A stretch of DNA of 64,000 nt from SCUB01 sp041918675 (GCA_041918675.1 JAYRVF010000004.1:81580-145579); one strand, 5' to 3'; shown: positions 46,582 through 56,037, numbered from the stretch's first letter. Notes: generated by a model not told the origin, from the letters alone. Made by a program: numbers and translations.

Positions 46582-47856
46582 GTGCCGCCGCCAACATCCG
46601 ACCAGCCCCTGCGCGCGATCCTGCCGCAAATCGCCCTGCTCGCGATTCGCATGGCGATGACGCTGTCCAAGTTCCTGCTGGCGATCTACACCGCGCGTTT
46701 TCTCAGTCTCGCCGACCTCGGCGTCTACGGCCTGCTCATCGGCGCGACGACGATCGCGCCCGCGGTCTCCTGCTTCGGCATGACCGACTGGTTGATCCGC
46801 ACCATCGTCGACCGGCCGTCGGCGGAGGTGGTGCCGCTGGTGACGAGCCGCCTCGCCCTCACATTCGCGGTTCATCTCCTCGCCCAGCCGTTGCTGCTCG
46901 GCTTCATCATCGCCGCGAAGATTCCGATTCCGCTGCCGCTCGCCGCGGCCTGCGGCGTCATCCTCCTGCTCGACAATCTCGCCAATGACGCCAGCGACAT
47001 TCTCATCGCCCGCCGGCATGTCTTTCTCGCCAACGGGCTGATGTTCCTGCGGCAGGGCCTCTGGCCGCTGCCGGTGATCGTGATCGGCTTTTTCCATCCG
47101 CCGGCGCGCACGCTGGAGTTTCTGCTCGGCTGGTGGATCCTGGCGCTGGCGCTGACCTGCCTGTTGCTGCTGGCGCTGCTGTTTCGGAATGGGCGCTGGC
47201 GCCACGTCGGCCTGCGGTTACGCTGGCTTGTCGAGGCGATGCGCGGAAGCCTCGTCCTCTACGTCAAGGATGTGAGCAGCGCCGTCAGCGCCTTCATCGA
47301 CCGGTTCCTGATCTCGCTGTTCCTCGGCCTCGAATTGACCGGCGTCTACACGCTGTTCTGGTCGATCGCCAACGTGGCGCATTCGCTTTCCGTCTTCGGC
47401 GTGCTGCAAACCCACATCGCGCGCATCGTCGGCGCCGGACAGGAGGACAGCGCCAAGCCGTTCCGCGAGATCGAGCGCAAGCTTCAGCGCGAGACCGGCG
47501 CGTGGACCCTCGCGCTCGCCGCCGCCGCCGCCGTCGCCACGCCTGTGCTGCTCATCCTGCTCGAACGTCCGCAGCTCGACGCGCATCTGACGGTGTTCTG
47601 GGTGATCCTGCTGGCGACGCTGTTGCGGGTCGCCGCCGACGGCTACGGTTTCGCGCTGCTCGCCTTGCATCGCGACCGGGCGATCGCGCTGATCGCGCTC
47701 GGCGGAGCGCTGGCATCGGCCGCGCTGAACGCGGTGCTGGCGCCAACGGTCGGGATCATGGGCGCGGCGGTCGCCTATGTCATCACCGCCGCAGGCATGT
47801 TCATCGCGCGTTATGTCACCTGCCAGGCCGCGCTGAGCGCCAAGCGCCAGGACTGA
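46582..47856 (+). CDS. Polysaccharide flippase-like membrane protein (MOP superfamily)
   Basis: A 424-aa protein with about 12 hydrophobic segments in the order typical of Wzx/MurJ-type lipid-linked oligosaccharide flippases (e.g. FLLAIYTARFLSLADLGVYG at the start, LFLGLELTGVYTLFWSIAN in the middle). It probably moves a polysaccharide precursor or acts in exopolysaccharide export; the substrate is unknown. The start is a GTG without a good Shine-Dalgarno; an internal ATG at about 46651 is possible. No glycosyltransferase is adjacent. Confidence 0.75.
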   Translation: MPPPTSDQPLRAILPQIALLAIRMAMTLSKFLLAIYTARFLSLADLGVYGLLIGATTIAPAVSCFGMTDWLIRTIVDRPSAEVVPLVTSRLALTFAVHLLAQPLLLGFIIAAKIPIPLPLAAACGVILLLDNLANDASDILIARRHVFLANGLMFLRQGLWPLPVIVIGFFHPPARTLEFLLGWWILALALTCLLLLALLFRNGRWRHVGLRLRWLVEAMRGSLVLYVKDVSSAVSAFIDRFLISLFLGLELTGVYTLFWSIANVAHSLSVFGVLQTHIARIVGAGQEDSAKPFREIERKLQRETGAWTLALAAAAAVATPVLLILLERPQLDAHLTVFWVILLATLLRVAADGYGFALLALHRDRAIALIALGGALASAALNAVLAPTVGIMGAAVAYVITAAGMFIARYVTCQAALSAKRQD

Positions 47857-47934
47857 CGGGCACCGCGACGCGCGCGGTCTCACCCCGCTCACGCACCGCG
47901 ACGAGACGCCATCCGGCGACGGATTTGAGTTGTT

Positions 47935-48171
47935 CTAGAAAATCAGGATAGCGGCGGCGATGACCGCAAGTCCCGCGCCGACCGCGAAAACGGACTGCCA
48001 GCCCGGGCCGGACGCGTAGCGTCCTTCGGCCCGCCGGCGCCGGATAAGGTCGGTTTCGAACTCGTCGGCGGAGGAAAACGCGCAGGCCCAGGCGCTGCCC
48101 GCAAGCGCGGCGCGCGCCTCAAGCGAGGGCAGGTCGGCATTCGTGCACAGGTTCCGATTCCGCGTCCACAT
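47935..48171 (-). CDS. Small single-pass membrane protein, unknown
   Basis: A 78-aa ORF with a polar N-terminal part (DEFETDLIRRRRAEGRYASG) and one C-terminal membrane segment (SVFAVGAGLAVIAAAILIF). The amino-acid composition looks protein-like, but there is no clear Shine-Dalgarno before the ATG at 48169-48171 and no recognisable family. It lies between the convergent flippase gene and the GGDEF gene in the latter's orientation. Confidence 0.5.
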   Translation of the reverse strand: MWTRNRNLCTNADLPSLEARAALAGSAWACAFSSADEFETDLIRRRRAEGRYASGPGWQSVFAVGAGLAVIAAAILIF

Positions 48172-48235
48172 GCGCGAATGCTAACGCATCGATGGTAAAC
48201 GAAACCTTGCGAGGGCTCTGTCCGTCGCGATTCGC

Positions 48236-49492
48236 CTAAAGTCGCGCGGGTTCGATCGTGGCTGGCACGGCGGGCGCCGCATCGCGATCATCCCCGCGCG
48301 CCTCGTCGGCGACGCCGGCCTGCCCGAAGCGGACGCGGTCGGGCGCGTCCGTCTCCCAGCACGCCAACTCGATGCGATTGCGCCCCTGCCGCTTGGCGCG
48401 GAGCAGCGCGGCGTCGGCCGTCGCAAAAAGGCGCTCCAGCGCCGTTCCCGGAGCGCCCTCGGCGACCCCGATGCTGACCGTCGTCTGAATGCGAAGCCCG
48501 TCGACGGAGGCGCCGCTGTCCTCGAAGGCCGCGCGCACGCGCTCGGCCGCCACCGCCGCGTTCTCCTTCGTGCAAGGCAGCAGCGCGACGAATTCCTCGC
48601 CGCCGAACCGCCCGACGATATCGGTCACGCGCAGGCCCGCGCCCAACACCTGGGCGAACTGTCGCAGCACATCGTCGCCGGCCAGGTGGCCGAAGCGGTC
48701 GTTGATCGACTTGAAGTGATCGAGATCGAAGACCAGCGCGCTCACCGGATTGCCACCGCGCGCTTCATAGGCGCGCAGCCGCTCGGCCGCCTCGAAGAAT
48801 CCGCGGCGGTTGAAAATGCCGGTCAGCGGATCGGTCAGCGCCGCCGTCTTGTGCACCGCGACCAGCCGGTCGGCGACGAGAATGGCGATGATGAAAACGC
48901 AGCCGAACGCATAGAGCGCGAGAATGCCGGCGTAGAACAGCACCCATCCGCTCGACGGATCGGCGTCCCCAGCGTGCAGCCGGTTGATCTCGGCCAGCAC
49001 CAGCGGCAGCATCAGCGCGGCGCCGTTGAGCAGCGGCATGGCCTGCGCATACCAGCGCCGCCGCATCGACTTGCGCCGTTCGCGCCATAACTCGTGAGCG
49101 GTCAGCGCGGCGTAGGCGGCGACGATCGTCCCGGCGAAAAGGAGCATCTGCGACCCATCGGTCGCGCCCACGGCGACAAGCCCGAGCCAGATCGCCGCAC
49201 CGGCGAGCGTCACGGGCGGCAAGGGCTTGCGACCATGAAACACGCGCGCGGCCGTCCAGCCGAGGCCCCAGGCGATGAATCCCCCGGCATGCAGGAACGC
49301 GGTCGCCGCTTCCGGCATCGCCGATCCGGCGGTGGTCCAGACGATGAGCCACGCGCCGCCGAGGACATAGGCCAGTCCCCACCATGCGAGCGCGCTGACG
49401 CCTTCGCGCCACCAGAACACGAGCATGAGCAGGCCGAGCATCTCCGCCGCCAGCGCGCCCGCGAGAAAAAGCGTTGGCAATTCGATCGCCAT
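48236..49492 (-). CDS. Membrane-bound diguanylate cyclase
   Basis: Makes the second messenger cyclic di-GMP. The 418-aa protein has about seven hydrophobic segments (residues 5-215) of an MHYT/7TM-like sensor without a named family, then a GGDEF domain: DPLTGIFNRRGFFEA, VFDLDHFKSINDRFGHLAGD and the active site GRFGGEEF. An inhibitory RxxD I-site (RVTD) lies five residues before GGEEF, so the enzyme should be active and product-inhibited. No EAL domain is present. Confidence 0.92.
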   Translation of the reverse strand: MAIELPTLFLAGALAAEMLGLLMLVFWWREGVSALAWWGLAYVLGGAWLIVWTTAGSAMPEAATAFLHAGGFIAWGLGWTAARVFHGRKPLPPVTLAGAAIWLGLVAVGATDGSQMLLFAGTIVAAYAALTAHELWRERRKSMRRRWYAQAMPLLNGAALMLPLVLAEINRLHAGDADPSSGWVLFYAGILALYAFGCVFIIAILVADRLVAVHKTAALTDPLTGIFNRRGFFEAAERLRAYEARGGNPVSALVFDLDHFKSINDRFGHLAGDDVLRQFAQVLGAGLRVTDIVGRFGGEEFVALLPCTKENAAVAAERVRAAFEDSGASVDGLRIQTTVSIGVAEGAPGTALERLFATADAALLRAKRQGRNRIELACWETDAPDRVRFGQAGVADEARGDDRDAAPAVPATIEPARL

Positions 49493-49780
49493 TCGAAAAT
49501 CCGTTCAGCTTTCCCGGGGCGCCCGCGTCCTTGCGAACGGCGATGCCGCCGCGCCGAAAGACATGGCCACCGGTTCAGAACCAATAAGTCAGGCGTCCAA
49601 TTCGCCGGAAAGGCCGTGGCCTGGCTTTCCGCGTCACGCCTCGAAATGCCGGCCCACCGCGCGATGCCGTTGGCGCCCGCGCGCGGCGGGCCGGGTCGAC
49701 GAGTAGCAGCCAAGCCTTGGCAAATCGTTCGCCGGAAACGCGGCATTTTAGCGAGATGGCGCGCATACATGCCGCGCGCG

Positions 49781-49809
49781 AAAAAAGAGGCGCCCGAGGC
49801 GCCTCTTTT
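49781..49809 (-). terminator. Terminator of rplM-rpsI
   Basis: A perfect 12-bp stem AAAAGAGGCGCC-CGA-GGCGCCTCTTTT; on the minus strand a run of six T follows, 43 nt after the rpsI stop. It may also work on the plus strand. The spacer 49493-49780 towards the GGDEF gene shows no ORF or repeat that I can support. Confidence 0.85.
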
Positions 49810-49852
49810 CGTCGCGTCGCCGAGCGGTGCCGGCGGCGAATGTTGGTCGAAA

Positions 49853-50329
49853 TCAGCGCTTCGAGAACTGGAACGAACGGCGGGCCTTGGCGCGACCGTA
49901 CTTCTTGCGCTCGACGACGCGGGAGTCGCGCGTGAGGAATCCGCCCTTCTTCAGGACGGCGCGCAAACCGGGTTCGAAATTGGTGAGCGCCTTGGACAGT
50001 CCGTGGCGGACGGCGCCGGCCTGGCCCGACAATCCTCCGCCCGAGACGGTGCAGATCACGTCGAACTGACCCTGGCGGTTGGAGACGACAAGCGGCTGCT
50101 GAATCATCATGCGCAGCACCGGGCGGGCGAAATAGGTCTCGGCCGGGCGCGTGTTGACGACGATCTTGCCGGAGCCGGGCTTGACCCAGACACGGGCGAC
50201 CGCGTCCTTGCGCTTGCCGGTGGCATAGGCGCGGCCCTGGCCGTCGACCTTCTTCACATATTTCGGCGCTTCGGTTTCAGCCGGCTTGAGCGCGGCGAGC
50301 TGTTCGAGCGACTGCATGGATTCGGCCAT
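49853..50329 (-). CDS. rpsI: 30S ribosomal protein S9
   Basis: A 158-aa ribosomal protein with the family motifs YATGKRKDAVARVWVKPGSG, ISGGGLSGQAGAVRHGLSKAL-like core and the basic C-terminal tail KKYGRAKARRSFQFSKR that reaches the P-site tRNA. An N-terminal extension of about 25 residues (MAESMQSLEQLAALKP) is common in alphaproteobacteria. It begins 4 nt after the rplM stop. Confidence 0.97.
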   Translation of the reverse strand: MAESMQSLEQLAALKPAETEAPKYVKKVDGQGRAYATGKRKDAVARVWVKPGSGKIVVNTRPAETYFARPVLRMMIQQPLVVSNRQGQFDVICTVSGGGLSGQAGAVRHGLSKALTNFEPGLRAVLKKGGFLTRDSRVVERKKYGRAKARRSFQFSKR

Positions 50330-50333
50330 GGCC

Positions 50334-50798
50334 TTACGCGCTCCTCGAATTCTTGCGGTTGAGCGAAGCGATGTCGATGGCCTCGGGCTGCTGGGCCTCG
50401 TGCGGATGGCCGGGACCGGCATAGACGCGCAGATTGCCAAGCTGCTTGCGGCCGAGCGGTCCACGCGGAAGCATGCGCTCGACGGCCTTCTCCACGACGC
50501 GCTCGGGAAAGCGGCCTTCGAGGATCGAGCGCGCGGTGCGCCCCTTGATGCCGCCGATGAAGCCAGTGTGGTGATAATAGACCTTGTTGTCGCGCTTGCG
50601 GCCGGTGAGCACCACCTTGTCGGCGTTGACGACGACCACGTTGTCGCCGCAGTCGACGTGAGGCGTGAAAGTCGGCAGGTGCTTGCCGCGCAGGCGCATC
50701 GAAATCAGCGAAGCGAGCCGGCCGACGACCAGACCCTTGGCGTCGATCAGGACCCATTTCTTCGTGATGTCGGCGGGTTTTGCCGAATACGACGTCAT
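50334..50798 (-). CDS. rplM: 50S ribosomal protein L13
   Basis: A 154-aa large-subunit protein, with KKWVLIDAKGLVVGRLASLI near the start, GDNVVVVNADKVVLTGRK and GMLPRGPLGRKQLGNLRVYAG-type motifs (here RMLPRGPLGRK). It is co-transcribed with rpsI in the universal rplM-rpsI order, from the promoter just upstream. Confidence 0.97.
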   Translation of the reverse strand: MTSYSAKPADITKKWVLIDAKGLVVGRLASLISMRLRGKHLPTFTPHVDCGDNVVVVNADKVVLTGRKRDNKVYYHHTGFIGGIKGRTARSILEGRFPERVVEKAVERMLPRGPLGRKQLGNLRVYAGPGHPHEAQQPEAIDIASLNRKNSRSA

Positions 50799-50863
50799 CG
50801 CGTTACCCCGGGAGAAATTGTCGTGCGACCGGCGGGGAATATCGCCCGCCTGAAGTCGCGGCC

Positions 50864-50892
50864 GTTCTAAACGGCGCGCCCCGGATAGTCAA
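50864..50892 (-). promoter_or_regulatory. Sigma-70 promoter for rplM-rpsI
   Basis: On the minus strand TTGACT (50887-50892), 17 nt, then TAGAAC (50864-50869), 66 nt before the rplM ATG. An AT-rich stretch immediately upstream (about 50900-50945) could act as an UP element. Confidence 0.7.
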
Positions 50893-50949
50893 CGGCGATA
50901 CGAGATATTTTCGATTTCAAAAACAATACGTTAGGAAAATGGTGCGATA

Positions 50950-51429
50950 TTACCCGTCGTTTTTCCCCGTTGGCGGAATGGAATAGGTCGACGTGACGTG
51001 CGCGACCGGATCGGAGCCCCCGTCCGACATCAACAGCACCTCGCCGACCGCCAGACGCCGGCCGAGCTTGAGCAGCCGCGCCTCGGCGATGATGTCGCGG
51101 TGGGCCGGCGGCTTGCGCAGGAAATTGATCGTCAGGTTGGTCGTGACCGCGAGCCCGACCGGCCCTATCGCCGACAACAGCGCGACATACATGGCGATGT
51201 CGGCAAGCGTCATCAGCGTCGGGCCGGAAACCGTTCCGCCCGGGCGCAGCATGCTTTCATTGAAGCGCTGGCGGATGCGTCCCGACATGCCGTCGACATG
51301 CTCGACGATGATGCCGGCGTCGTGGAAGGCCTGCGGAAATTCCCGCCGCAGGAATTGATCGAGCTCCGCGACGCTCAATTTCGCGCTTCGATGCTTGTCC
51401 AAAATACCGCTCGCTTGCCCGTTACTCAA
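50950..51429 (-). CDS. PaaI-family thioesterase
   Basis: A 159-aa hotdog-fold protein of the PaaI/YdiI type: LRPGGTVSGPTLMTLADIAM carries the conserved Gly/Asp helix region, followed by TTNLTINFLRKPPAHRDI. It probably hydrolyses an aromatic or aliphatic acyl-CoA. It is oriented towards rplM and diverges from the enoyl-CoA hydratase gene; the two may serve the same acyl-CoA metabolism. Confidence 0.87.
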   Translation of the reverse strand: MSNGQASGILDKHRSAKLSVAELDQFLRREFPQAFHDAGIIVEHVDGMSGRIRQRFNESMLRPGGTVSGPTLMTLADIAMYVALLSAIGPVGLAVTTNLTINFLRKPPAHRDIIAEARLLKLGRRLAVGEVLLMSDGGSDPVAHVTSTYSIPPTGKNDG

Positions 51430-51535
51430 TCAAACGCGCCGTCAAATCCAACTAGTCCGTCCCATGATGCGGCAAGCCGTGCTAAGAGCAAGCACGAATA
51501 TCGCGGGAGGCCCGCGGCCAGGCGGGATGAGGTCG

Positions 51536-52348
51536 ATGAACAATCAGCAGGACGCGGCGTCCTCGCCGCTGCGGCGCGAGTTGGTCGACAAGGTTTGCGT
51601 CCTCACGCTCAACCGGCCGGAGGCGCGCAACTGCCTCTCCGAGGAATTGATTTCGGCGCTGCATGTCGCGCTCACCAAGGCCGCGGTTGAAACGCGCATC
51701 CACGCGGTCGTGCTCGCGGCGGACGGGCCGGCCTTTTGCGCGGGCCACGATCTCAAGCAGCTCACGCTGCATCGCGCGCACGCCGACGGCGGCCGTTCCT
51801 ATTTCCACACCATCATGACGGCATGCAGCGTGATGATGCAGCAGATCGTCACGATGCCCAAGCCGGTGATCGCGGCGGTGCAAGGCATGGCGACGGCGGC
51901 GGGCTGCCAACTCGTGGCGAGTTGCGATCTCGCCATCGCCGCCGACACGGCGCGTTTCGCCACCCCCGGGGTCAATATCGGGCTGTTCTGCTCGACGCCG
52001 ATGGTGGCGCTCTCGCGCAATCTTTCCCGCAAGCACGCCATGGAAATGCTGCTCACCGGCGAGCCGATCGACGCGGAGACCGCGGCGCGGCTCGGCCTCG
52101 TCAACCGCGTCGTGCCGGCGGGAACCGAACGCGACGCCGCGATCGCGCTCGCCCAGAAGATCGCGTCCAAATCCGCCAAGACGATCAAGATCGGCAAGGA
52201 GGCGTTCTATCGCCAGGCGGAGATGAACCTCGCCGACGCCTATCGCTACGCCGCCGAAGTCATGGTCGAGAACATGTTGACCCATGATGCCCGCGAAGGC
52301 ATCGAGGCCTTCATCGACAAGCGCGCCCCGCTCTGGCGCGACCAGTAG
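51536..52348 (+). CDS. Enoyl-CoA hydratase/isomerase family protein
   Basis: A 270-aa crotonase-fold protein. The oxyanion-hole segments are VLAADGPAFCAGHDLKQL and AVQGMATAAGCQLVASCDLA. The usual catalytic glutamates are not both evident (the region after GCQL has S and D), so it may be an ECHDC3-like member with altered activity and not a standard hydratase. The ATG at 51536 is preceded by GATGAGG; an in-frame ATG at 51527 is possible. It is 45 nt upstream of the CoA-binding gene. Confidence 0.87.
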   Translation: MNNQQDAASSPLRRELVDKVCVLTLNRPEARNCLSEELISALHVALTKAAVETRIHAVVLAADGPAFCAGHDLKQLTLHRAHADGGRSYFHTIMTACSVMMQQIVTMPKPVIAAVQGMATAAGCQLVASCDLAIAADTARFATPGVNIGLFCSTPMVALSRNLSRKHAMEMLLTGEPIDAETAARLGLVNRVVPAGTERDAAIALAQKIASKSAKTIKIGKEAFYRQAEMNLADAYRYAAEVMVENMLTHDAREGIEAFIDKRAPLWRDQ

Positions 52349-52393
52349 ATCGGCGGATCATTAGACCAACGCAACGAGCGCGGCATTTCCGGC

Positions 52394-52981
52394 ATGAACC
52401 ACGACACCTATTCGGACACCTATATCCGCGACATTCTCGCCTCGGCGCGGACGATCGCGATGGTCGGGGCTTCCGCCAACACAACGCGTCCGAGCTTCTT
52501 CGTCTTCAAATATCTCAAGGAGCGGGGCTACCGCGTCATCCCGATCAATCCGGGTCAGGCCGGCAAGACGCTCCTGGACGAACCCTTTCGCGCGCGCCTG
52601 GCCGATATCGATATCCCGATCGACATGGTCGATGTCTTCCGCCCGCCGGAGCAGGCCGTCGCCGTCGTTCACGAGGCGCTCACCCTGAACCCGCTCCCGA
52701 AGGTCATCTGGATGCAGCTCGGCATCCGCAATGACGAGGCGGCGGCGATCGCCGAGGCCGCCGGCGTGAAGGTCGTCATGAACCGCTGCCCGAAGATCGA
52801 ATACGGCCGGCTCTCGGCCGAAATCGGCTGGTTCGGCGTCAACTCGCGCACCATCTCCTCCCGCCGTGCACCGGCCCCGACCGAATCCGTGCAGAAACTC
52901 TCGCTCGACCGCCAGAGCATAGGCGGCGGCGAAACGCCCGCCGCCACACGCGCGCGGCGCGAGGAACCGGGCGGAGAGTGA
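52394..52981 (+). CDS. CoA-binding domain protein (YccU-like)
   Basis: A 195-aa protein with a Rossmann CoA-binding domain: IAMVGASANTTRPSFFVFKY, VIPINPGQAGKTLLDEPF and MVDVFRPPEQ, then VIWMQLGIRNDEAAAIAEAA. The last 45 residues are low-complexity. The family is found beside acyl-CoA and sulfur-amino-acid genes; the function is not established. It follows the enoyl-CoA hydratase gene in the same direction and precedes metY. Confidence 0.88.
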   Translation: MNHDTYSDTYIRDILASARTIAMVGASANTTRPSFFVFKYLKERGYRVIPINPGQAGKTLLDEPFRARLADIDIPIDMVDVFRPPEQAVAVVHEALTLNPLPKVIWMQLGIRNDEAAAIAEAAGVKVVMNRCPKIEYGRLSAEIGWFGVNSRTISSRRAPAPTESVQKLSLDRQSIGGGETPAATRARREEPGGE

Positions 52982-53156
52982 CCCGGCTTCGCTTGGAATT
53001 GAGTTCTCCCCCGCCGCGCCGAAGCTGGAACGCTATTGCAAAATGCCGCAATCGGCGCCGTCCGACTTGACGCGCGCGCGGGCGGCCATCAGCATGCCGG
53101 CAACAGACCAAGAATATCTACATCCCTCCGCAAATATCTTTTCAGAGGAACGCCCC

Positions 53157-54434
53157 ATGGCCGATCGCACACCCTCGTTTTCGACGCTCGCCGTTCACGC
53201 CGGCGCGCAACCCGACCCCACCACCGGCTCGCGCGCGACGCCGATCTACCAGACGACCTCCTACGTGTTCAACGACGCCGACCACGCCGCGTCGCTGTTC
53301 GGGCTGAAGGCGTTCGGCAACATCTACACCCGCATCACCAACCCGACGACGGCCGTGCTGGAGGAGCGCGTCGCCGCCCTCGAGGGCGGAACCGCCGCGC
53401 TCGCGGTCGCCTCCGGCCACGCGGCGCAGGTGCTCGTCCTGCACACGCTGATGCGGCCCGGCGACGAATTCATCGCCGCGCGCAAGCTCTATGGCGGCTC
53501 GATCAACCAGTTCAGCCATTCGTTCCAGAATTTCGGCTGGAACGTGGTCTGGGCCGATACCGACGACGTGCCGAGCTTCGAGCGCGCCATCACGCCGCGC
53601 ACCAAGGCGATCTTCATCGAATCGATCGCCAATCCGGGCGGCACGGTGACCGACATCGAGGCGATCGCCGAGATCGCGCGCAAGGCGGGCGTCCCGCTGA
53701 TCGTCGACAACACGCTGGCCACGCCCTATCTGTGCAGGCCGATCGATCACGGCGCCGACATCGTCGTCCACTCGCTGACCAAGTTCCTCGGCGGCCACGG
53801 CAACTCACTCGGCGGCATCATCGTCGACGCGGGCACGTTCAACTGGTCGCGCGACGACCGCTATCCGATGTTGAGCGCGCCGCGGCCGGAATATCACGGC
53901 CTGAAGCTGCACGAGACCTTCGGCAATTTCGCCTTCGCCATCGCCTGCCGCGTGCTGGGCTTGCGCGATTTGGGGCCGGCAATCTCGCCGTTCAACTCGT
54001 TCCTGATCCTGACCGGCGTCGAGACGCTGCCCCTGCGCATGCAGCGCCACAGCGACAACGCCAAGGCGATCGCCGAATGGCTGGCGGCCAATCCGAAGGT
54101 CTCCTGGGTGAGCTACGCGGGCCTGAGCGGCGACCGCTACAACAAGCTCGCGCGCAAATATTGCCCCAAGGGCGCGGGCGCGGTGTTCACCTTCGGTCTC
54201 AAGGGCGGCTACGACGCCGGCGTCAAGCTCGTGTCCAGCGTGAAACTGTTCTCGCATCTGGCAAATGTCGGCGACACCCGTTCGCTGATCATCCACCCGG
54301 CCTCGACGACGCACAGCCAGCTTTCCGAGGACAAGCGCGCGCAGGCCGGCGCCGCGCCCGACGTCGTCCGCCTGTCGGTCGGCATCGAGGACAAGGACGA
54401 CCTGATCGCCGACCTCGAACAGGGAATGGCGTGA
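53157..54434 (+). CDS. metY: O-acetylhomoserine (thiol)-lyase
   Basis: PLP enzyme that makes homocysteine from O-acetylhomoserine and sulfide in methionine synthesis. The 425-aa length and the start TPSFSTLAVHAGAQPDPTTG fit MetY better than the shorter MetZ. Key parts are FGNIYTRITNPTTAVLEERV, the substrate loop and the PLP lysine in HSLTKFLGGHGNSLGG. AGAGGAA lies 7 nt before the ATG at 53157. The 175-nt leader shows no SAM-II riboswitch that I can recognise. Confidence 0.95.
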   Translation: MADRTPSFSTLAVHAGAQPDPTTGSRATPIYQTTSYVFNDADHAASLFGLKAFGNIYTRITNPTTAVLEERVAALEGGTAALAVASGHAAQVLVLHTLMRPGDEFIAARKLYGGSINQFSHSFQNFGWNVVWADTDDVPSFERAITPRTKAIFIESIANPGGTVTDIEAIAEIARKAGVPLIVDNTLATPYLCRPIDHGADIVVHSLTKFLGGHGNSLGGIIVDAGTFNWSRDDRYPMLSAPRPEYHGLKLHETFGNFAFAIACRVLGLRDLGPAISPFNSFLILTGVETLPLRMQRHSDNAKAIAEWLAANPKVSWVSYAGLSGDRYNKLARKYCPKGAGAVFTFGLKGGYDAGVKLVSSVKLFSHLANVGDTRSLIIHPASTTHSQLSEDKRAQAGAAPDVVRLSVGIEDKDDLIADLEQGMA

Positions 54435-54564
54435 GCCTGGAGCAAGTCCCGGCGAAAGCGGACGCCGCTTTCGCGCTCGGGATTTGCGCGAGACGTTGAA
54501 ATCGGAGCGCTTCATCCCGGCGAGACGAATCCGCCTCGCCGGGAAACGCGTCCGCCAAACAAGC

Positions 54565-54605
54565 GAAAGCCGCCTTCGCCGGGGAACGAAGGCGGCTTTC
54601 TTCTT
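54565..54605. terminator. Bidirectional terminator between metY and the porin gene
   Basis: A perfect 14-bp stem GAAAGCCGCCTTCG-CCGGGGAA-CGAAGGCGGCTTTC followed on the plus strand by TTCTT. It lies between the ends of convergent genes and has T-rich sequence on both sides (weaker on the minus strand). Confidence 0.75.
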
Positions 54606-54645
54606 GGAGTGACGCGCGACGGCTCGTCGTCGGAGACCGTCGTCG

Positions 54646-56037
54646 TCAGGGCAAGAACGAGTACTGCGCGCGGAGACGGAACGACCATTCGGCCTGATCG
54701 GCCAAGCCGACTGGAACGACCGTACGTGGCGCGATCGCCGCCGGAAGCCCGCCCTGCGACGTCTTCAGGCTGGTGTAGACGACCTCGGCGCCGAGGAAGA
54801 GCGCCTTCGACACGTCCCATTGGGTGCGCGAGCCCGCCGCCCAGACCGACCAGTCATAGTTCGTGCCGCCGAACTTGGCCGCCAGCAGCGCGTTGGCCGC
54901 CGCGCTGTAATCAACCGCGAAGTAATTGAACCACGCCGACGTGTGCAGGTCCTTCCGCCAGAAATGATCGTAGCCGACATGCGCCGACCACGCCGTCGTC
55001 AGATGGATCGGCCCGCCGTCGGTGAACACGCCGTCGGTGGAGACGCCGTAGCCGACCGGCGAGGCGTTGGTCATGCTCGAATAGTTGAACATGTTCAGGC
55101 CGCCGGCCTGGAACGAGGCGTAGCGGATCGCGCCGACCGCGTAGGTGACCTGGAACGAGAAATGGTCGCCCGGCGAGATCGCCGACGCATTGATCTTCGC
55201 GCCGCCGCCGATCGCCCAACCCCATTTGTCGGCGGGCGAACCGGCCGGCAGTCCGCCGGAATAGTAGCTCGCGCTGGCGTCCGTGACCGCGCCCATGATC
55301 TGCGCGCTGCCCCAATTCTGATCGACCTTCAGGCTGCCGACGATGTCGGGATAGCGGATGGCGACGGCGCTGCTGGTCAGCAACGACCCGAACGAGCCGC
55401 CGATCGAGGCGGCCGCGCCGACCGCGTTGTAGAGCGTCGCGCGCCGGGGTTCTTCCAGCGACAGCGTCGCCGAGAAGCCGCCGCCGAAATTCGCCGTGTA
55501 GGCGACGAGACGCTGGCCGTTGTCGGAGGAATCGGCGCGCAGATGCGCGGTGTACTGATAGGCGCCGATATTGTGGAAGTCGAAGAACGACGCCGCCTGG
55601 CCGAAGGTGAAGCCGGCCCACTGGATGAAGCCGCGATAATTGTAGGCGCCGACCGTGCTCGGCGTATCGCCGGACGCGCCGATGGCGAAATAGGCGCGCG
55701 CGGTGCCGTAGGCCGTCTGCGAGCGCGCGTCGAACGTCGCCATGTAGCGGCTGCGCTGGACATAGAGATTGTCGCTCGCGCGCGTGTTCCAGCCGGAGCC
55801 GAACGGGCCGTTCGACAGGCTGTTGCCGAGATTGTAGCCGACCTCGGCGCGCACAAATCCGCCGACCTTCAGGCAGATGTCGGACCCGGGAATGTAATAG
55901 AATCCCGTCCCGTAGAGGGAGCAGACCTTCACGTACTCGACCGCTTTGGCCTTGACGGGAAGATCGGCGGCTTGCGCTCCCGCCACCGCGACGATGCCCG
56001 CCGCCGTGCCCAGGAGCATGCATTTCACCATCTTCAT
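54646..56037 (-). CDS. Porin_2 family outer-membrane porin
   Basis: A 463-aa outer-membrane beta-barrel of the Rhizobiales porin family (Omp2b/RopA-like). A Sec signal peptide (MKMVKCMLLGTAAGIVAVAG, cleaved near AQA-ADLPVKAK) is followed by the family hallmark VEYVKVCSLYGTGFYYIPGS with two cysteines, then alternating aromatic/glycine strands and a C-terminal LRAQYSFLP ending in aromatic/hydrophobic residues for BAM insertion. It diverges upstream from the terminator of FTR1 and has a 5' region with an inverted repeat. Confidence 0.95.
   Translation of the reverse strand: MKMVKCMLLGTAAGIVAVAGAQAADLPVKAKAVEYVKVCSLYGTGFYYIPGSDICLKVGGFVRAEVGYNLGNSLSNGPFGSGWNTRASDNLYVQRSRYMATFDARSQTAYGTARAYFAIGASGDTPSTVGAYNYRGFIQWAGFTFGQAASFFDFHNIGAYQYTAHLRADSSDNGQRLVAYTANFGGGFSATLSLEEPRRATLYNAVGAAASIGGSFGSLLTSSAVAIRYPDIVGSLKVDQNWGSAQIMGAVTDASASYYSGGLPAGSPADKWGWAIGGGAKINASAISPGDHFSFQVTYAVGAIRYASFQAGGLNMFNYSSMTNASPVGYGVSTDGVFTDGGPIHLTTAWSAHVGYDHFWRKDLHTSAWFNYFAVDYSAAANALLAAKFGGTNYDWSVWAAGSRTQWDVSKALFLGAEVVYTSLKTSQGGLPAAIAPRTVVPVGLADQAEWSFRLRAQYSFLP

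Noticed and set aside
52982..53156. SAM-II or SAM/SAH riboswitch in the metY leader
   Set aside because: The class is expected in alphaproteobacterial met genes, but the conserved pseudoknot sequences could not be found in this leader.
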